In this document: piece after piece, positions 21,174 to 28,425 of the stretch
How positions within the stretch are numbered: position 1 is the stretch's first letter
Layout: each line of letters starts with the position of its first letter
Source of the DNA: Desulfobacterales bacterium C00003060
GTDB taxonomy: Bacteria; Desulfobacterota; Desulfobacteria; Desulfobacterales; C00003060
Reading direction: 5' to 3'
Length of the DNA stretch: 28,425 bases
Assembly (NCBI GenBank): GCA_001751085.1
Contig: MAXP01000175.1
Location: forward strand, 6,040 to 34,464
The notes under the pieces: generated by a model
Seen by the model: only the letters and a program-made list of their open reading frames with translations
What the model was told of the DNA's origin: nothing
Database searches by the model: none
Made by a program: the position numbers and the translations under genes

Positions 21174-23792
21174 TTACTCATCCACAAGCTCTTTTATGGC
21201 ATTCAACTGATTCAATGCTTCAAGGGGAGTTATGTTGGAAATATCAAGTCTTTTCAATGTGCTGATTGCAATCTGATCTGATGACTTAAAGAGAGAAAGC
21301 TGAAGACCCCCGTCCTTGTCAACCGGCTTGTATGAATGTGCAAGAACCGGTTTCCCTGAACCGTTCAGTTCACCGTTTTCTATGTTCTTCAATATTTCTT
21401 TGGCCCGATCCAGGACATCTGCGGGAATGCCGGCCAGGCGGGCTACCTGGATACCGTAGCTTCGATTCGTGCCCCCTTCAACCAGTTTTCTCAAAAAAAT
21501 AATCTCATCATTCCATTCCTTGACAGCGACATTGCAGTTCTTGACACGTGGCTTCGAAAGGGCCATGTCCGTCAGCTCATGATAGTGCGTGGCAAAAAGG
21601 GCCTTGATCCCACGGCCTTTCCAGTCATGTAAATATTCCGCCACAGCCCAGGCAATACTCAGGCCGTCAAAGGTGCTGGTGCCTCTGCCGATCTCATCCA
21701 GAATCACCAAACTCTTCTCTGTTGCATTATTCAAGATGTTGGCGGTCTCCTGCATTTCCACCATAAAGGTGCTCTGGCCTTCGGCAAGGTTATCTAAGGC
21801 CCCAACCCGCGTGAAAATCCGATCCACAATCCCAATGGAGGCAGCTTCCGCCGGAACGAAAGAACCCATCTGGGCCAATATTATCAACAGGGCAACCTGA
21901 CGCATGAGCGTTGATTTTCCAGCCATGTTTGGTCCGGTAATGATAAGCACCTGCTGCGAGGCATGATCCATCTCAATCGTATTCGGCACAAACCGTTCCG
22001 ATGACACCAATCTTTCAATGACTGGATGACGACTCTCCTTCAAGAAGAGGCTGTCGCCGTCATTAACAATCGGCTTCACATAACCATTTTGATCAGCCAG
22101 TTCTGCCAATGCCAGCAATACATCCAGATTGGAGAGAACGTCAGCCATCGTGGCAATGCGGCGATGACTCTGAGCCACCCTTTGCCTTACGACACAAAAC
22201 AGCTCATACTCCAACTGGAATCGTTTTTCTTCAGCCCCCAGCACTTTGGCCTCATAGGCCTTAAGGTCCTCGGTAATATAGCGCTCCGCGTTAACCAGGG
22301 TCTGTTTTCGCAAATAGTGGGCCGGCACTGATTTCGTATGGAGCTTAGATACCTCAACGTAGTAGCCAAAAACCCTATTGAAGCCTACCTTCAAGGTTTT
22401 AATCCCTGTAGCTTGCCGTTCCTTGGCCTCCAGACGTGAGATCCAATCTTTTCCTTCCCTACAGCTCCGAATAAGCTCATCGAGTCCTTGCTCAAAGCCA
22501 GGCTTAATAATGCCACCTTCGCGCACAGTGAGTGGCGAGTCATCACAGATGGCATCTTCGATCAAACCAGCCACATCTGCAAGATCGTCCCATTTTGAAC
22601 AGATCTCCACAAAAAAATGCCCTGCAAGTCCATCAACCAATGCACGTATGTCAGGGAGTCTTTGGATAGAGCGCTTCAACGCTAACAGGTCTCGGGCGTT
22701 GCACCGATCAAGCGCAATCCTGGCATTTAGGCGCTGCAGATCATGTATACCTTGAAGCGCTATCCTCGCTGAACGCCTGACAGGAAGATTCTCCTTGGTC
22801 TCTTCCACTGCATCCAATCGGAGTTTGATTTTCTCAATATCCAAAAGGGGATACTGAAGCCATGCCCGCACCATACGAGCTCCCATGGCTGTTACGGTTT
22901 GATCAATTATGCCAAGAAGGGCTCCGCGTTTGGAACGGGTCCCAATGGTCTCAAAGAGTTCCAAGTTCCTTTTGGTGACCTCATCTATAACCATGAAGTC
23001 AGAAAGACTATAGGATACAATTCCGGTAATGTGGACGAGATCTTCCTTTTGCGTCTCATCCACGTAGCCCAGCAGGGCACCGGCAGCTCCAATCCCGGCC
23101 CGCCATTCATTGCAACCAAATCCTTCCAGAGAATGGGTCTTAAACTGCCTCAGTAGGCGGGCCCGGGCAGATTCCAGTTCAAAGCGCTCATCGTTCAGGA
23201 AATTGACTGAGGTCTTCCCAAGCGGTTCTACCATCGCCTTGATTTCAGATGTTTCGCGATTGGACTCTGCAAAAAGGCTTTCGGTTGGTCCTATACGTCG
23301 GCACTCGTCTCGGATCTTGTCGAAATGGCTTGACTCAGTCACCCTGAAAGTCCCAGTGGAGATATCCAAATGGGCGACCCCGTAATGACCCTGCCGGACA
23401 AAAACAGCCATGAGAAAATTGTTGGACCTTGCATCTAAAATCTCTGTGTCAACGACCACCCCTGGTGTTATGACCCGCACTACATCCCGCTTAACAAGCC
23501 CCTTGGTCTTTGCCGGATCTTCAACCTGTTCGCAGACGGCCACCTTGAAACCGCCCTCGATCAGTCGCGCAATGTAGCCCCGGGCAGCATGGTGGGGCAC
23601 ACCGCACATAGGAACTGATTCTTTGTCCTTCTTGTTTCGGGAAGTCAGAGCAATTTCGAGGATTCGAGATGCTATCTTTGCGTCCTCAAAGAACATCTCA
23701 TAGAAATCGCCCATGCGGTAGAACAGGATAGCATCAGGATACTGCTGCTTGATTGACAGATATTGCTGAACCATCGGGGTGGCTTTAACCAT
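21174..23792 (-). CDS. mutS: DNA mismatch repair protein MutS
   Basis: The 872-residue length is normal. The mismatch-reading Phe-x-Glu motif is F30-Y31-E32 in GDFYEMF. The ATPase has Walker A GPNMAGKST, Walker B LVILDEIGRGTS and the FATHYHEL histidine motif. MutS binds mispairs and recruits MutL; no mutL is in the window. The start follows no clear ribosome binding site, but the opening MVKATPMVQQY suits the family. It lies 30 bp after the LapA gene and before the amidase gene, all on the same strand. Confidence 0.98.
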   Translation of the reverse strand: MVKATPMVQQYLSIKQQYPDAILFYRMGDFYEMFFEDAKIASRILEIALTSRNKKDKESVPMCGVPHHAARGYIARLIEGGFKVAVCEQVEDPAKTKGLVKRDVVRVITPGVVVDTEILDARSNNFLMAVFVRQGHYGVAHLDISTGTFRVTESSHFDKIRDECRRIGPTESLFAESNRETSEIKAMVEPLGKTSVNFLNDERFELESARARLLRQFKTHSLEGFGCNEWRAGIGAAGALLGYVDETQKEDLVHITGIVSYSLSDFMVIDEVTKRNLELFETIGTRSKRGALLGIIDQTVTAMGARMVRAWLQYPLLDIEKIKLRLDAVEETKENLPVRRSARIALQGIHDLQRLNARIALDRCNARDLLALKRSIQRLPDIRALVDGLAGHFFVEICSKWDDLADVAGLIEDAICDDSPLTVREGGIIKPGFEQGLDELIRSCREGKDWISRLEAKERQATGIKTLKVGFNRVFGYYVEVSKLHTKSVPAHYLRKQTLVNAERYITEDLKAYEAKVLGAEEKRFQLEYELFCVVRQRVAQSHRRIATMADVLSNLDVLLALAELADQNGYVKPIVNDGDSLFLKESRHPVIERLVSSERFVPNTIEMDHASQQVLIITGPNMAGKSTLMRQVALLIILAQMGSFVPAEAASIGIVDRIFTRVGALDNLAEGQSTFMVEMQETANILNNATEKSLVILDEIGRGTSTFDGLSIAWAVAEYLHDWKGRGIKALFATHYHELTDMALSKPRVKNCNVAVKEWNDEIIFLRKLVEGGTNRSYGIQVARLAGIPADVLDRAKEILKNIENGELNGSGKPVLAHSYKPVDKDGGLQLSLFKSSDQIAISTLKRLDISNITPLEALNQLNAIKELVDE

Positions 23793-23822
23793 GGCAGCAG
23801 AACCCGTAGCGTCTAATCCGGA

Positions 23823-24185
23823 TTAGACTTGTTCGGTCACTTCGGTTAGTTCGGCCATTTCGGAAGGCGTATCTTCTTTCTCGACAGGCAAGCTTTTGAG
23901 GACTTGAATTTCTTCTTCTAACTTGCGGATTGTTTTACGATGGTTCTTTATCTCATTTTTTGCCCTAACGCGCTCACTAAGCCCGCTAAGAAAGGAAACA
24001 AGAAGTCCTGTGAAGAAAAATGCCAGCAAGTACACAGATAAGTAAATGGGGGGGGTTTTATCCTGCCACAGAAGGAGGTTAAGAGTTATGGCCTTTTTCT
24101 CCAAAAGAATATCAATGTTTTGTACCACCAGAATCACTAGTAGGACTATCACGACGGACCAAAACAGGGGTTTTATGGGTTTCAT
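23823..24185 (-). CDS. LapA-domain membrane protein
   Basis: The 120-residue protein has two membrane helices (about 8-24 and 47-68), then a charged coiled coil (about 72-105) with an acidic tail. This matches the LapA (lipopolysaccharide assembly protein A) domain family, including the NID segment after the first helix. AAGGAGGAG precedes the ATG. In other bacteria LapA works with LapB in control of LPS synthesis; no lapB is seen here, so the role is inferred from the family only. It lies between the HIT and mutS genes. Confidence 0.85.
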   Translation of the reverse strand: MKPIKPLFWSVVIVLLVILVVQNIDILLEKKAITLNLLLWQDKTPPIYLSVYLLAFFFTGLLVSFLSGLSERVRAKNEIKNHRKTIRKLEEEIQVLKSLPVEKEDTPSEMAELTEVTEQV

Positions 24186-24212
24186 CTTGACTCCTCCTTA
24201 TTAGTTCTATAT

Positions 24213-24689
24213 TCAGTCGAGCCTCTCAAAATATGGTTTAAGACTATGATACGTTGCTTCAAGGTGCTCAGGTATCACACGCACCTCACCAAACACGGTC
24301 ATAGCATTGGTATCTCCGTGCCACCGCGGTACAATGTGAAAATGAAGGTGCTGCTCTACGCCTGCGCCGGCCACGACGCCAAGATTCAGACCCACATTGA
24401 ATCCATCCGGCTTCATCGCTTCTCTCAGGATCCCGATCGAGTCTTTCATCATCCTTAAGATGTCAGCCATCTCAGCCATTGTCATCTCGTCTAAGGACGA
24501 TATATGTCTTTTGGGAGCAACCAGAAGGTGTCCATTAATATACGGATACTTGTTCATCATGACCATGGATAGCGCACCCTTGTACAGGGTAAGATTGCTC
24601 CGCTCAAACAGGGCAATACAGAATATACACTCGTGTTCTTTTTCACTCAGGATATACTCAATACGCCAAGGAGCCCAAAGGGTCTTCAT
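24213..24689 (-). CDS. HIT family nucleotide hydrolase/phosphorylase (Ap4A-type)
   Basis: The 158-residue protein carries the histidine triad H114-L-H116-F-H118 in EQHLHFHIVPRW and an N-terminal CxxC (C21, C24), as in zinc-containing HIT proteins. The opening MKTLWAPWRIEYI is typical of the Ap4A phosphorylase/hydrolase-like subgroup. It should hydrolyse or phosphorolyse dinucleoside polyphosphates or other nucleotidyl esters. It is the first gene of the likely operon, about 105 bp after a good promoter. Confidence 0.92.
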   Translation of the reverse strand: MKTLWAPWRIEYILSEKEHECIFCIALFERSNLTLYKGALSMVMMNKYPYINGHLLVAPKRHISSLDEMTMAEMADILRMMKDSIGILREAMKPDGFNVGLNLGVVAGAGVEQHLHFHIVPRWHGDTNAMTVFGEVRVIPEHLEATYHSLKPYFERLD

Positions 24690-24793
24690 AGCTCTATCTC
24701 AACAAAATATGTCCCTCGTTTCCATAATCACCGTCCTCCTGCTCTCAGAGGCTGGATACCGATGGGGCCAAAGCCCCATGATCCACAGTAGTT

Positions 24794-24821
24794 ATTATAG
24801 CAGATTTAGCTGAAAAGACAA
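24794..24821 (-). promoter_or_regulatory. Promoter of the HIT-LapA-mutS-amidase operon
   Basis: Minus-strand TGCTATAAT (perfect extended -10; TATAAT at 24794-24799) is preceded by TTGTCT (24816-24821) with a 16-bp spacer. The leader includes a 7-bp hairpin (24762-24779, ATGGGGC/GCCCCAT). Confidence 0.7.
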
Positions 24822-24861
24822 GCCCTTTTCTGTGTCCCTTGTCCTCATCCCGAAAGCGGGC

Positions 24862-25593
24862 CTATGTGAGCGTTACGAATTCCACATCGCCCCAGAAGCC
24901 GATCTTGTTACCCAGGATAACAACAATGCCTCTAACCCCTTCAATTTTTTTTCCAAACATTATAGCTCGATCAATGTCGTTTTTGTCTAACACCTCATTT
25001 CCAATGGCTGTGGCAGCCGCATCTGCAAGCGCCCCAGAGTCTGAGATCACTACGGCTGCGTCGGCCCTTCCAAGGCTAAGGGAATGACCCAAGGTTCCCG
25101 AAGACGTACAAACTGCCACAGGATGCCCCGGGGAATCGATGCGCAGCCCCAGCTTGCCGCCCACAAAAGATTTGCCAACAAATATGGATGCGACTAGAGG
25201 AAAACCCGTCCTGACAAAAATGTCTCCACCATTTTCAATGATCACATCTTCTGTATGTGCTAAGAGGTCTTGCCCCACATACTCGGCAATGGCCCCTGCA
25301 ACTGCCGCCATCGGCCCAACACCAGCCTTTTGGCCAGCCTCAATCATTGTTCTGACAATAGGTGGGGCCAGGTGGTCCTGCGGCAATGGGGTCATCCTAT
25401 GGACGAATTCCGGATGCTGTTCAATATGGCGCTCAAGAGGAATCCTGTGTCGCAAAACAAGATCTCTGGTTTCGGTCTCGACGCATCTGTCAGCCCTGAC
25501 AAGAAGATCGGTCTCCTTTACCACAACCCGGAAACATGCCAGTTTTCTATGCGAGACTATACTGCGATAAGCGCGATGTTCATACGGCTTCAT
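24862..25593 (-). CDS. UPF0280 family protein (ApbE-like fold)
   Basis: The 243-residue protein matches the UPF0280 family: an MKPYEHRAYR opening, VGPMAAVAGAIAEYVG, ENGGDIFVRTG, the GTLGHSLSLGRADAAVV block and a DKNDIDRAIMFGKKI ending. The family is related to FAD:protein FMN transferases, but its activity is unproven. The start at 25593 gives the family N-terminus. The frame also opens at 25614, inside the MITE-like element whose end lies 10 bp upstream, so the element supplies the immediate 5' region and possibly the ribosome binding site. dnaE lies upstream on the same strand. Confidence 0.88.
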   Translation of the reverse strand: MKPYEHRAYRSIVSHRKLACFRVVVKETDLLVRADRCVETETRDLVLRHRIPLERHIEQHPEFVHRMTPLPQDHLAPPIVRTMIEAGQKAGVGPMAAVAGAIAEYVGQDLLAHTEDVIIENGGDIFVRTGFPLVASIFVGKSFVGGKLGLRIDSPGHPVAVCTSSGTLGHSLSLGRADAAVVISDSGALADAAATAIGNEVLDKNDIDRAIMFGKKIEGVRGIVVILGNKIGFWGDVEFVTLT

Positions 25594-25602
25594 ATTGGTC
25601 TC

Positions 25603-25810
25603 GGCATCCTTCATTCACCAGTTTACACTTTTTTCAAAAAAATGTGCATTATGGAATTGAACGCGGATGTTGAAACTGGAAATTCGAAATTAGGTAACGC
25701 ATCTACATCTTTGTGTTTTTCCCAATTTCAAATTTCCAGTTTCAAATTTCACTGCCAAAATACAAGATCAACAAAGTGTAAACTACTTTTGACTTGTCGT
25801 GAAGGATGCC
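25603..25810. mobile_element. MITE-like element, GGCATCCTTCA family, copy B
   Basis: The 208-bp copy matches copy A (8631-8845) over its whole length and in the same orientation, including both inverted boxes and the inner palindrome. Its terminal GGATGCC is repeated at once as AAGGATGCC (25811-25819). No direct duplication flanks it, so its ends may have been altered. It fills the gap between the dnaE stop (23 bp away) and the UPF0280 start (10 bp away). Confidence 0.8.
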
Positions 25811-25833
25811 AAGGATGCCATAGTTTCCTACTT

Positions 25834-28425
25834 CTAACATACGGTTTCAACCGCACTATAGCCCAAAAACTTGTTGATCGCTTCGGTCAACTCCATGCCG
25901 ACTTTTGCTTTCAAACTGTCAGGCAGCGCAATGACCGTGTCGGTCCTTTGGGGCATAAGAAGGTGCAGATAGGTGCTGCAAGACCCCTTGTGTTGCTTCA
26001 AGATCTCGGAGAGTTCTTGTAGACCCTGTTTGTTGAAAGACGAAATATCGAGGTAAACATGCACACTCGTTGTCCAGGCTTCCTCAGCCTTGTCTATTGC
26101 AACAACCGTGTCAGCAAGGATCTTAGTGGACGTCTCGTCTCTGGTAATGCGACCTTCAACTATAATGACAGAGTCCTTCTCGATGAGGCTGGACACGGAG
26201 GAATAGAGCGAGGAGAAGAGGGTGACTTCTACAAAGCCACTCAAGTCCTCAAGGGTGACAAAGGCCATAACCGCCCCTTTCCTGTCATTGTGGAGCTTAT
26301 AATCCTGTACAACGCCCCCTATGCGAACGACTCTACCATCTGAAAGGTCCGGAAGTTCCACGGTGTTCGTGTTGGCGAATTTCTTGAGTATCGCCTCATG
26401 CCTGGCAAGCGGATGCCCGGTTATGAAAAATCCGAGGGATTCCTTTTCATAGTTCAGCAGGTCAGCCTCGTTCCATTCCGCTATTTCAGGAAATGGGGGA
26501 TAGACCGTCCGATGGTTGTCCATTGGCATAGTATCAAAAAGGCTAAATTGGCCGCTTGAGCGATCCTTCCGGATTTTTTGTCCAACATCAAAGGCCTCCT
26601 CCAGCACATACATCATCTGAGATCGTCTCACGCGTGTTGAATCAAAAGCCCCGGACTTGATCAGACTTTCAATAACCCGGCGGTTGACCTTTCTATGGTC
26701 TACACGTTCGCAGAAATCAAACAGCGATTCCAAGGGTCCACTCTTTTTTCTTACCTCAAGGATCGACTCTATTGCCCCTTGTCCAACATTCTTAACGGCT
26801 GCCAGGCCAAAACGAATCTTGCCGTCTACTACAGTGAAATTCATGTCGCTTTGATTAATATCAGGGGGAAGAATCTCAATGTCCTGGTTACGACATTCGG
26901 CAATGTACTTGACGACCTTTTCAGTAAAGTTCATTTCACTTGTTAGGATGGCGGCCATGAACTCGACTGGAAAGTGAGCCTTCAGGTAGGCCGTCTGAAA
27001 GGCAATCATGGCATAGGCCGCGCTATGGGCCTTATTAAAACCATAACGCCCGAATTTTTCCATCAGGTCAAAGATTTTGTATGCCTTCTCCGGATCCACC
27101 CCCCTGTTTTTTGCCCTTGAGAGAAACAACTCACGTTCTTGAGCCATGATACCTGCGATCTTCTTGCCCATCGCTTTTCTCAGGTTGTCTGCCTCGGCCA
27201 TTGAATAGTCTGCAAGCACACCGGCTATCGTCATCACCTGTTCTTGATAAAGGATAACCCCATAGGTATCCTTAAGAATAGGCTCAAGTTCCGGGAGAAG
27301 GAAGGTCACTGGAACACGACCATTCTTTCTTTCAACAAACTCATCATGCATGCCACTGTCCAAGGGTCCGGGACGATAGAGGGCGACCAACGCAATGATA
27401 TCCTCAAAACAGGCTGGCTTCAGGCGTGACAAGAGATCTTTCATTCCTGAGCTTTCCAACTGGAAGACCCCTGTGGTCTGGGCTGAAGCAAGGAGTTGGA
27501 ATGTCTTTTTGTCCAGCAGATCCAGGTGTGCCAAGTCCGGCGGCACACCGCCCCGTCTGTGTATGATTTCGCATGTTTCCTTCATTACAGTTAGATTGCG
27601 AAGTCCAAGAAAATCGAATTTGATCAATCCGATCCTCTGCACTGCGTTCATGTCATATTGGGTTATTACCTCCCCTTTTTTCCCTCTGGCCAGCGGAAGA
27701 TGCTCAACCAATGGCCGATCCGAGATGACTACTCCTGCAGCGTGGGTTGAAGCGTGCCTCGGGAGCCCTTCCAAGGCCTGGGCAATGGTGAATAGCTCTT
27801 TCACCTGGGGGTTTTCCTCTGACATCTTGTCCAATTTGGACCCCTGGCAAATAGCGCTTTCGAGGCCGATGTTCAGCGCATCGGGTATCATCTTAGCGAT
27901 CTTGTCAACCTCTCTTAGGGGGATGTCAAGGGCCCTCCCCACGTCCCTTATGACCGCTCTTGCCTGCATCTTGCCAAATGTAATAATCTGGGCTACGTAA
28001 TCCGGGCCTCCGTATTTATTCACCACATACCTGAATACTGTATCTCGGCCTTCTATGCAGAAATCAACATCGATGTCGGGAAGACTTTTGCGTGCAGGAT
28101 TCAAGAATCGTTCAAATATCAAACCGTACGCAATAGGATCAATGTCAGTAATCCTAAGACTATAAGCGACAAGACTTCCTGCTGCAGAACCCCGGCCAGG
28201 ACCTACCGGGATATCTGACTCTTTGGCAAACCGAACGAAATCCGCAACCACAAGAAAATACCCGGAAAAGCCCATTCCCTTGATCACATCCAGCTCCTGG
28301 TCAAGGCGTTCGTGGTATTGCCGGTGGAATTCTTGCGAGAAGCCAGGGGTCTCTGAACCGGCTTCCTGAAGTCGCATTTCCAGCCCCTTTTCGGCCTCAC
28401 GTTCTAAGTAATCATCCACACTCAC
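25834..28425 (-). CDS. dnaE: DNA polymerase III alpha subunit (5' end outside window)
   Basis: The frame is open at the window edge, so the first 300 or so residues (PHP domain and beginning of the palm) are missing. The visible 863 residues include GPGRGSAAGSLVAYSLR (about 75-91) and the catalytic Asp pair in PDIDVDF (116-122). They continue with the KFDFLGLRNLT segment holding the third Asp, the fingers region (YRPGPLDSG, GVILYQEQVM, GFNKAHSAAYA), a helix-hairpin-helix region and a C-terminal OB fold (about 690-765). This is the replicative polymerase of the DnaE1 type. The stop lies 23 bp from the MITE-like element. Confidence 0.98.
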   Translation of the reverse strand: MSVDDYLEREAEKGLEMRLQEAGSETPGFSQEFHRQYHERLDQELDVIKGMGFSGYFLVVADFVRFAKESDIPVGPGRGSAAGSLVAYSLRITDIDPIAYGLIFERFLNPARKSLPDIDVDFCIEGRDTVFRYVVNKYGGPDYVAQIITFGKMQARAVIRDVGRALDIPLREVDKIAKMIPDALNIGLESAICQGSKLDKMSEENPQVKELFTIAQALEGLPRHASTHAAGVVISDRPLVEHLPLARGKKGEVITQYDMNAVQRIGLIKFDFLGLRNLTVMKETCEIIHRRGGVPPDLAHLDLLDKKTFQLLASAQTTGVFQLESSGMKDLLSRLKPACFEDIIALVALYRPGPLDSGMHDEFVERKNGRVPVTFLLPELEPILKDTYGVILYQEQVMTIAGVLADYSMAEADNLRKAMGKKIAGIMAQERELFLSRAKNRGVDPEKAYKIFDLMEKFGRYGFNKAHSAAYAMIAFQTAYLKAHFPVEFMAAILTSEMNFTEKVVKYIAECRNQDIEILPPDINQSDMNFTVVDGKIRFGLAAVKNVGQGAIESILEVRKKSGPLESLFDFCERVDHRKVNRRVIESLIKSGAFDSTRVRRSQMMYVLEEAFDVGQKIRKDRSSGQFSLFDTMPMDNHRTVYPPFPEIAEWNEADLLNYEKESLGFFITGHPLARHEAILKKFANTNTVELPDLSDGRVVRIGGVVQDYKLHNDRKGAVMAFVTLEDLSGFVEVTLFSSLYSSVSSLIEKDSVIIVEGRITRDETSTKILADTVVAIDKAEEAWTTSVHVYLDISSFNKQGLQELSEILKQHKGSCSTYLHLLMPQRTDTVIALPDSLKAKVGMELTEAINKFLGYSAVETVC

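Overview
The window looks like chromosomal DNA of a sulfate-reducing member of the Desulfobacterota (the old Deltaproteobacteria). The strongest marker is a complete DsrC with both redox-active C-terminal cysteines. It is supported by a hemB-ahbD pair, typical of the siroheme-dependent heme route of sulfate reducers, and by two tandem twelve-heme cytochromes c. Base composition is moderate. Intergenic DNA is rich in short dispersed palindromic elements.

Layout. 1-1.2 kb: 3' part of a CCA-adding-enzyme-like gene and a tRNA-Arg(CCG). 1.4-6.0 kb (+): a ClpX-like AAA+ unfoldase without a zinc finger, then hemB, ahbD and an AcuB-like CBS/ACT protein, closely spaced and possibly co-transcribed. 6.0-10.2 kb (-): a YkgJ-type cysteine-cluster protein, a cold-shock protein with a long structured leader, dsrC, pyrR and an FmdB-type zinc-ribbon protein, separated by repeats and terminators. 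10.2-11.9 kb: a repeat-rich region, then a UDP-glucuronate decarboxylase gene (+). 11.9-15.4 kb (-): an unrecognised 353-residue protein with its own promoter, a TVP38/DedA-like membrane protein, and a divergent archaeal-type phosphoglycerate-kinase homologue. 15.4-19.1 kb: a DUF362/ferredoxin protein (+), convergent with two tandem dodecaheme lipoprotein cytochromes (-). 19.3-24.8 kb (-): a likely HIT-LapA-MutS-amidase operon with an extended -10 promoter. 24.8-28.4 kb (-): a UPF0280 (ApbE-like) protein and the 3' three quarters of dnaE.

Functional links. HemB makes porphobilinogen, and AhbD performs the last step of heme b synthesis from Fe-coproporphyrin III. The 24 c-type hemes of the cytochrome pair would draw on that pool. 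DsrC carries sulfite-derived sulfur as a trisulfide during dissimilatory sulfate reduction. The ClpX-like unfoldase directly ahead of hemB is a suggestive neighbour, but no link is proven.

Most unusual material. (i) A MITE-like family (copies at 8.6 and 25.6 kb) with long imperfect terminal inverted repeats; one copy sits between perfect 8-bp target duplications exactly at the pyrR stop codon. (ii) A second MITE-like family with TATAG termini (7.7, 10.8 and 15.6 kb). (iii) A short repeat at 21.1 kb that appears at 10.4-10.65 kb interrupted by about 210 bp of nested inverted repeats. (iv) A cold-shock leader that looks like a transcription attenuator. (v) The divergent PGK homologue and the orphan protein beside it. 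All identifications come from reading the sequence; no database search was run.
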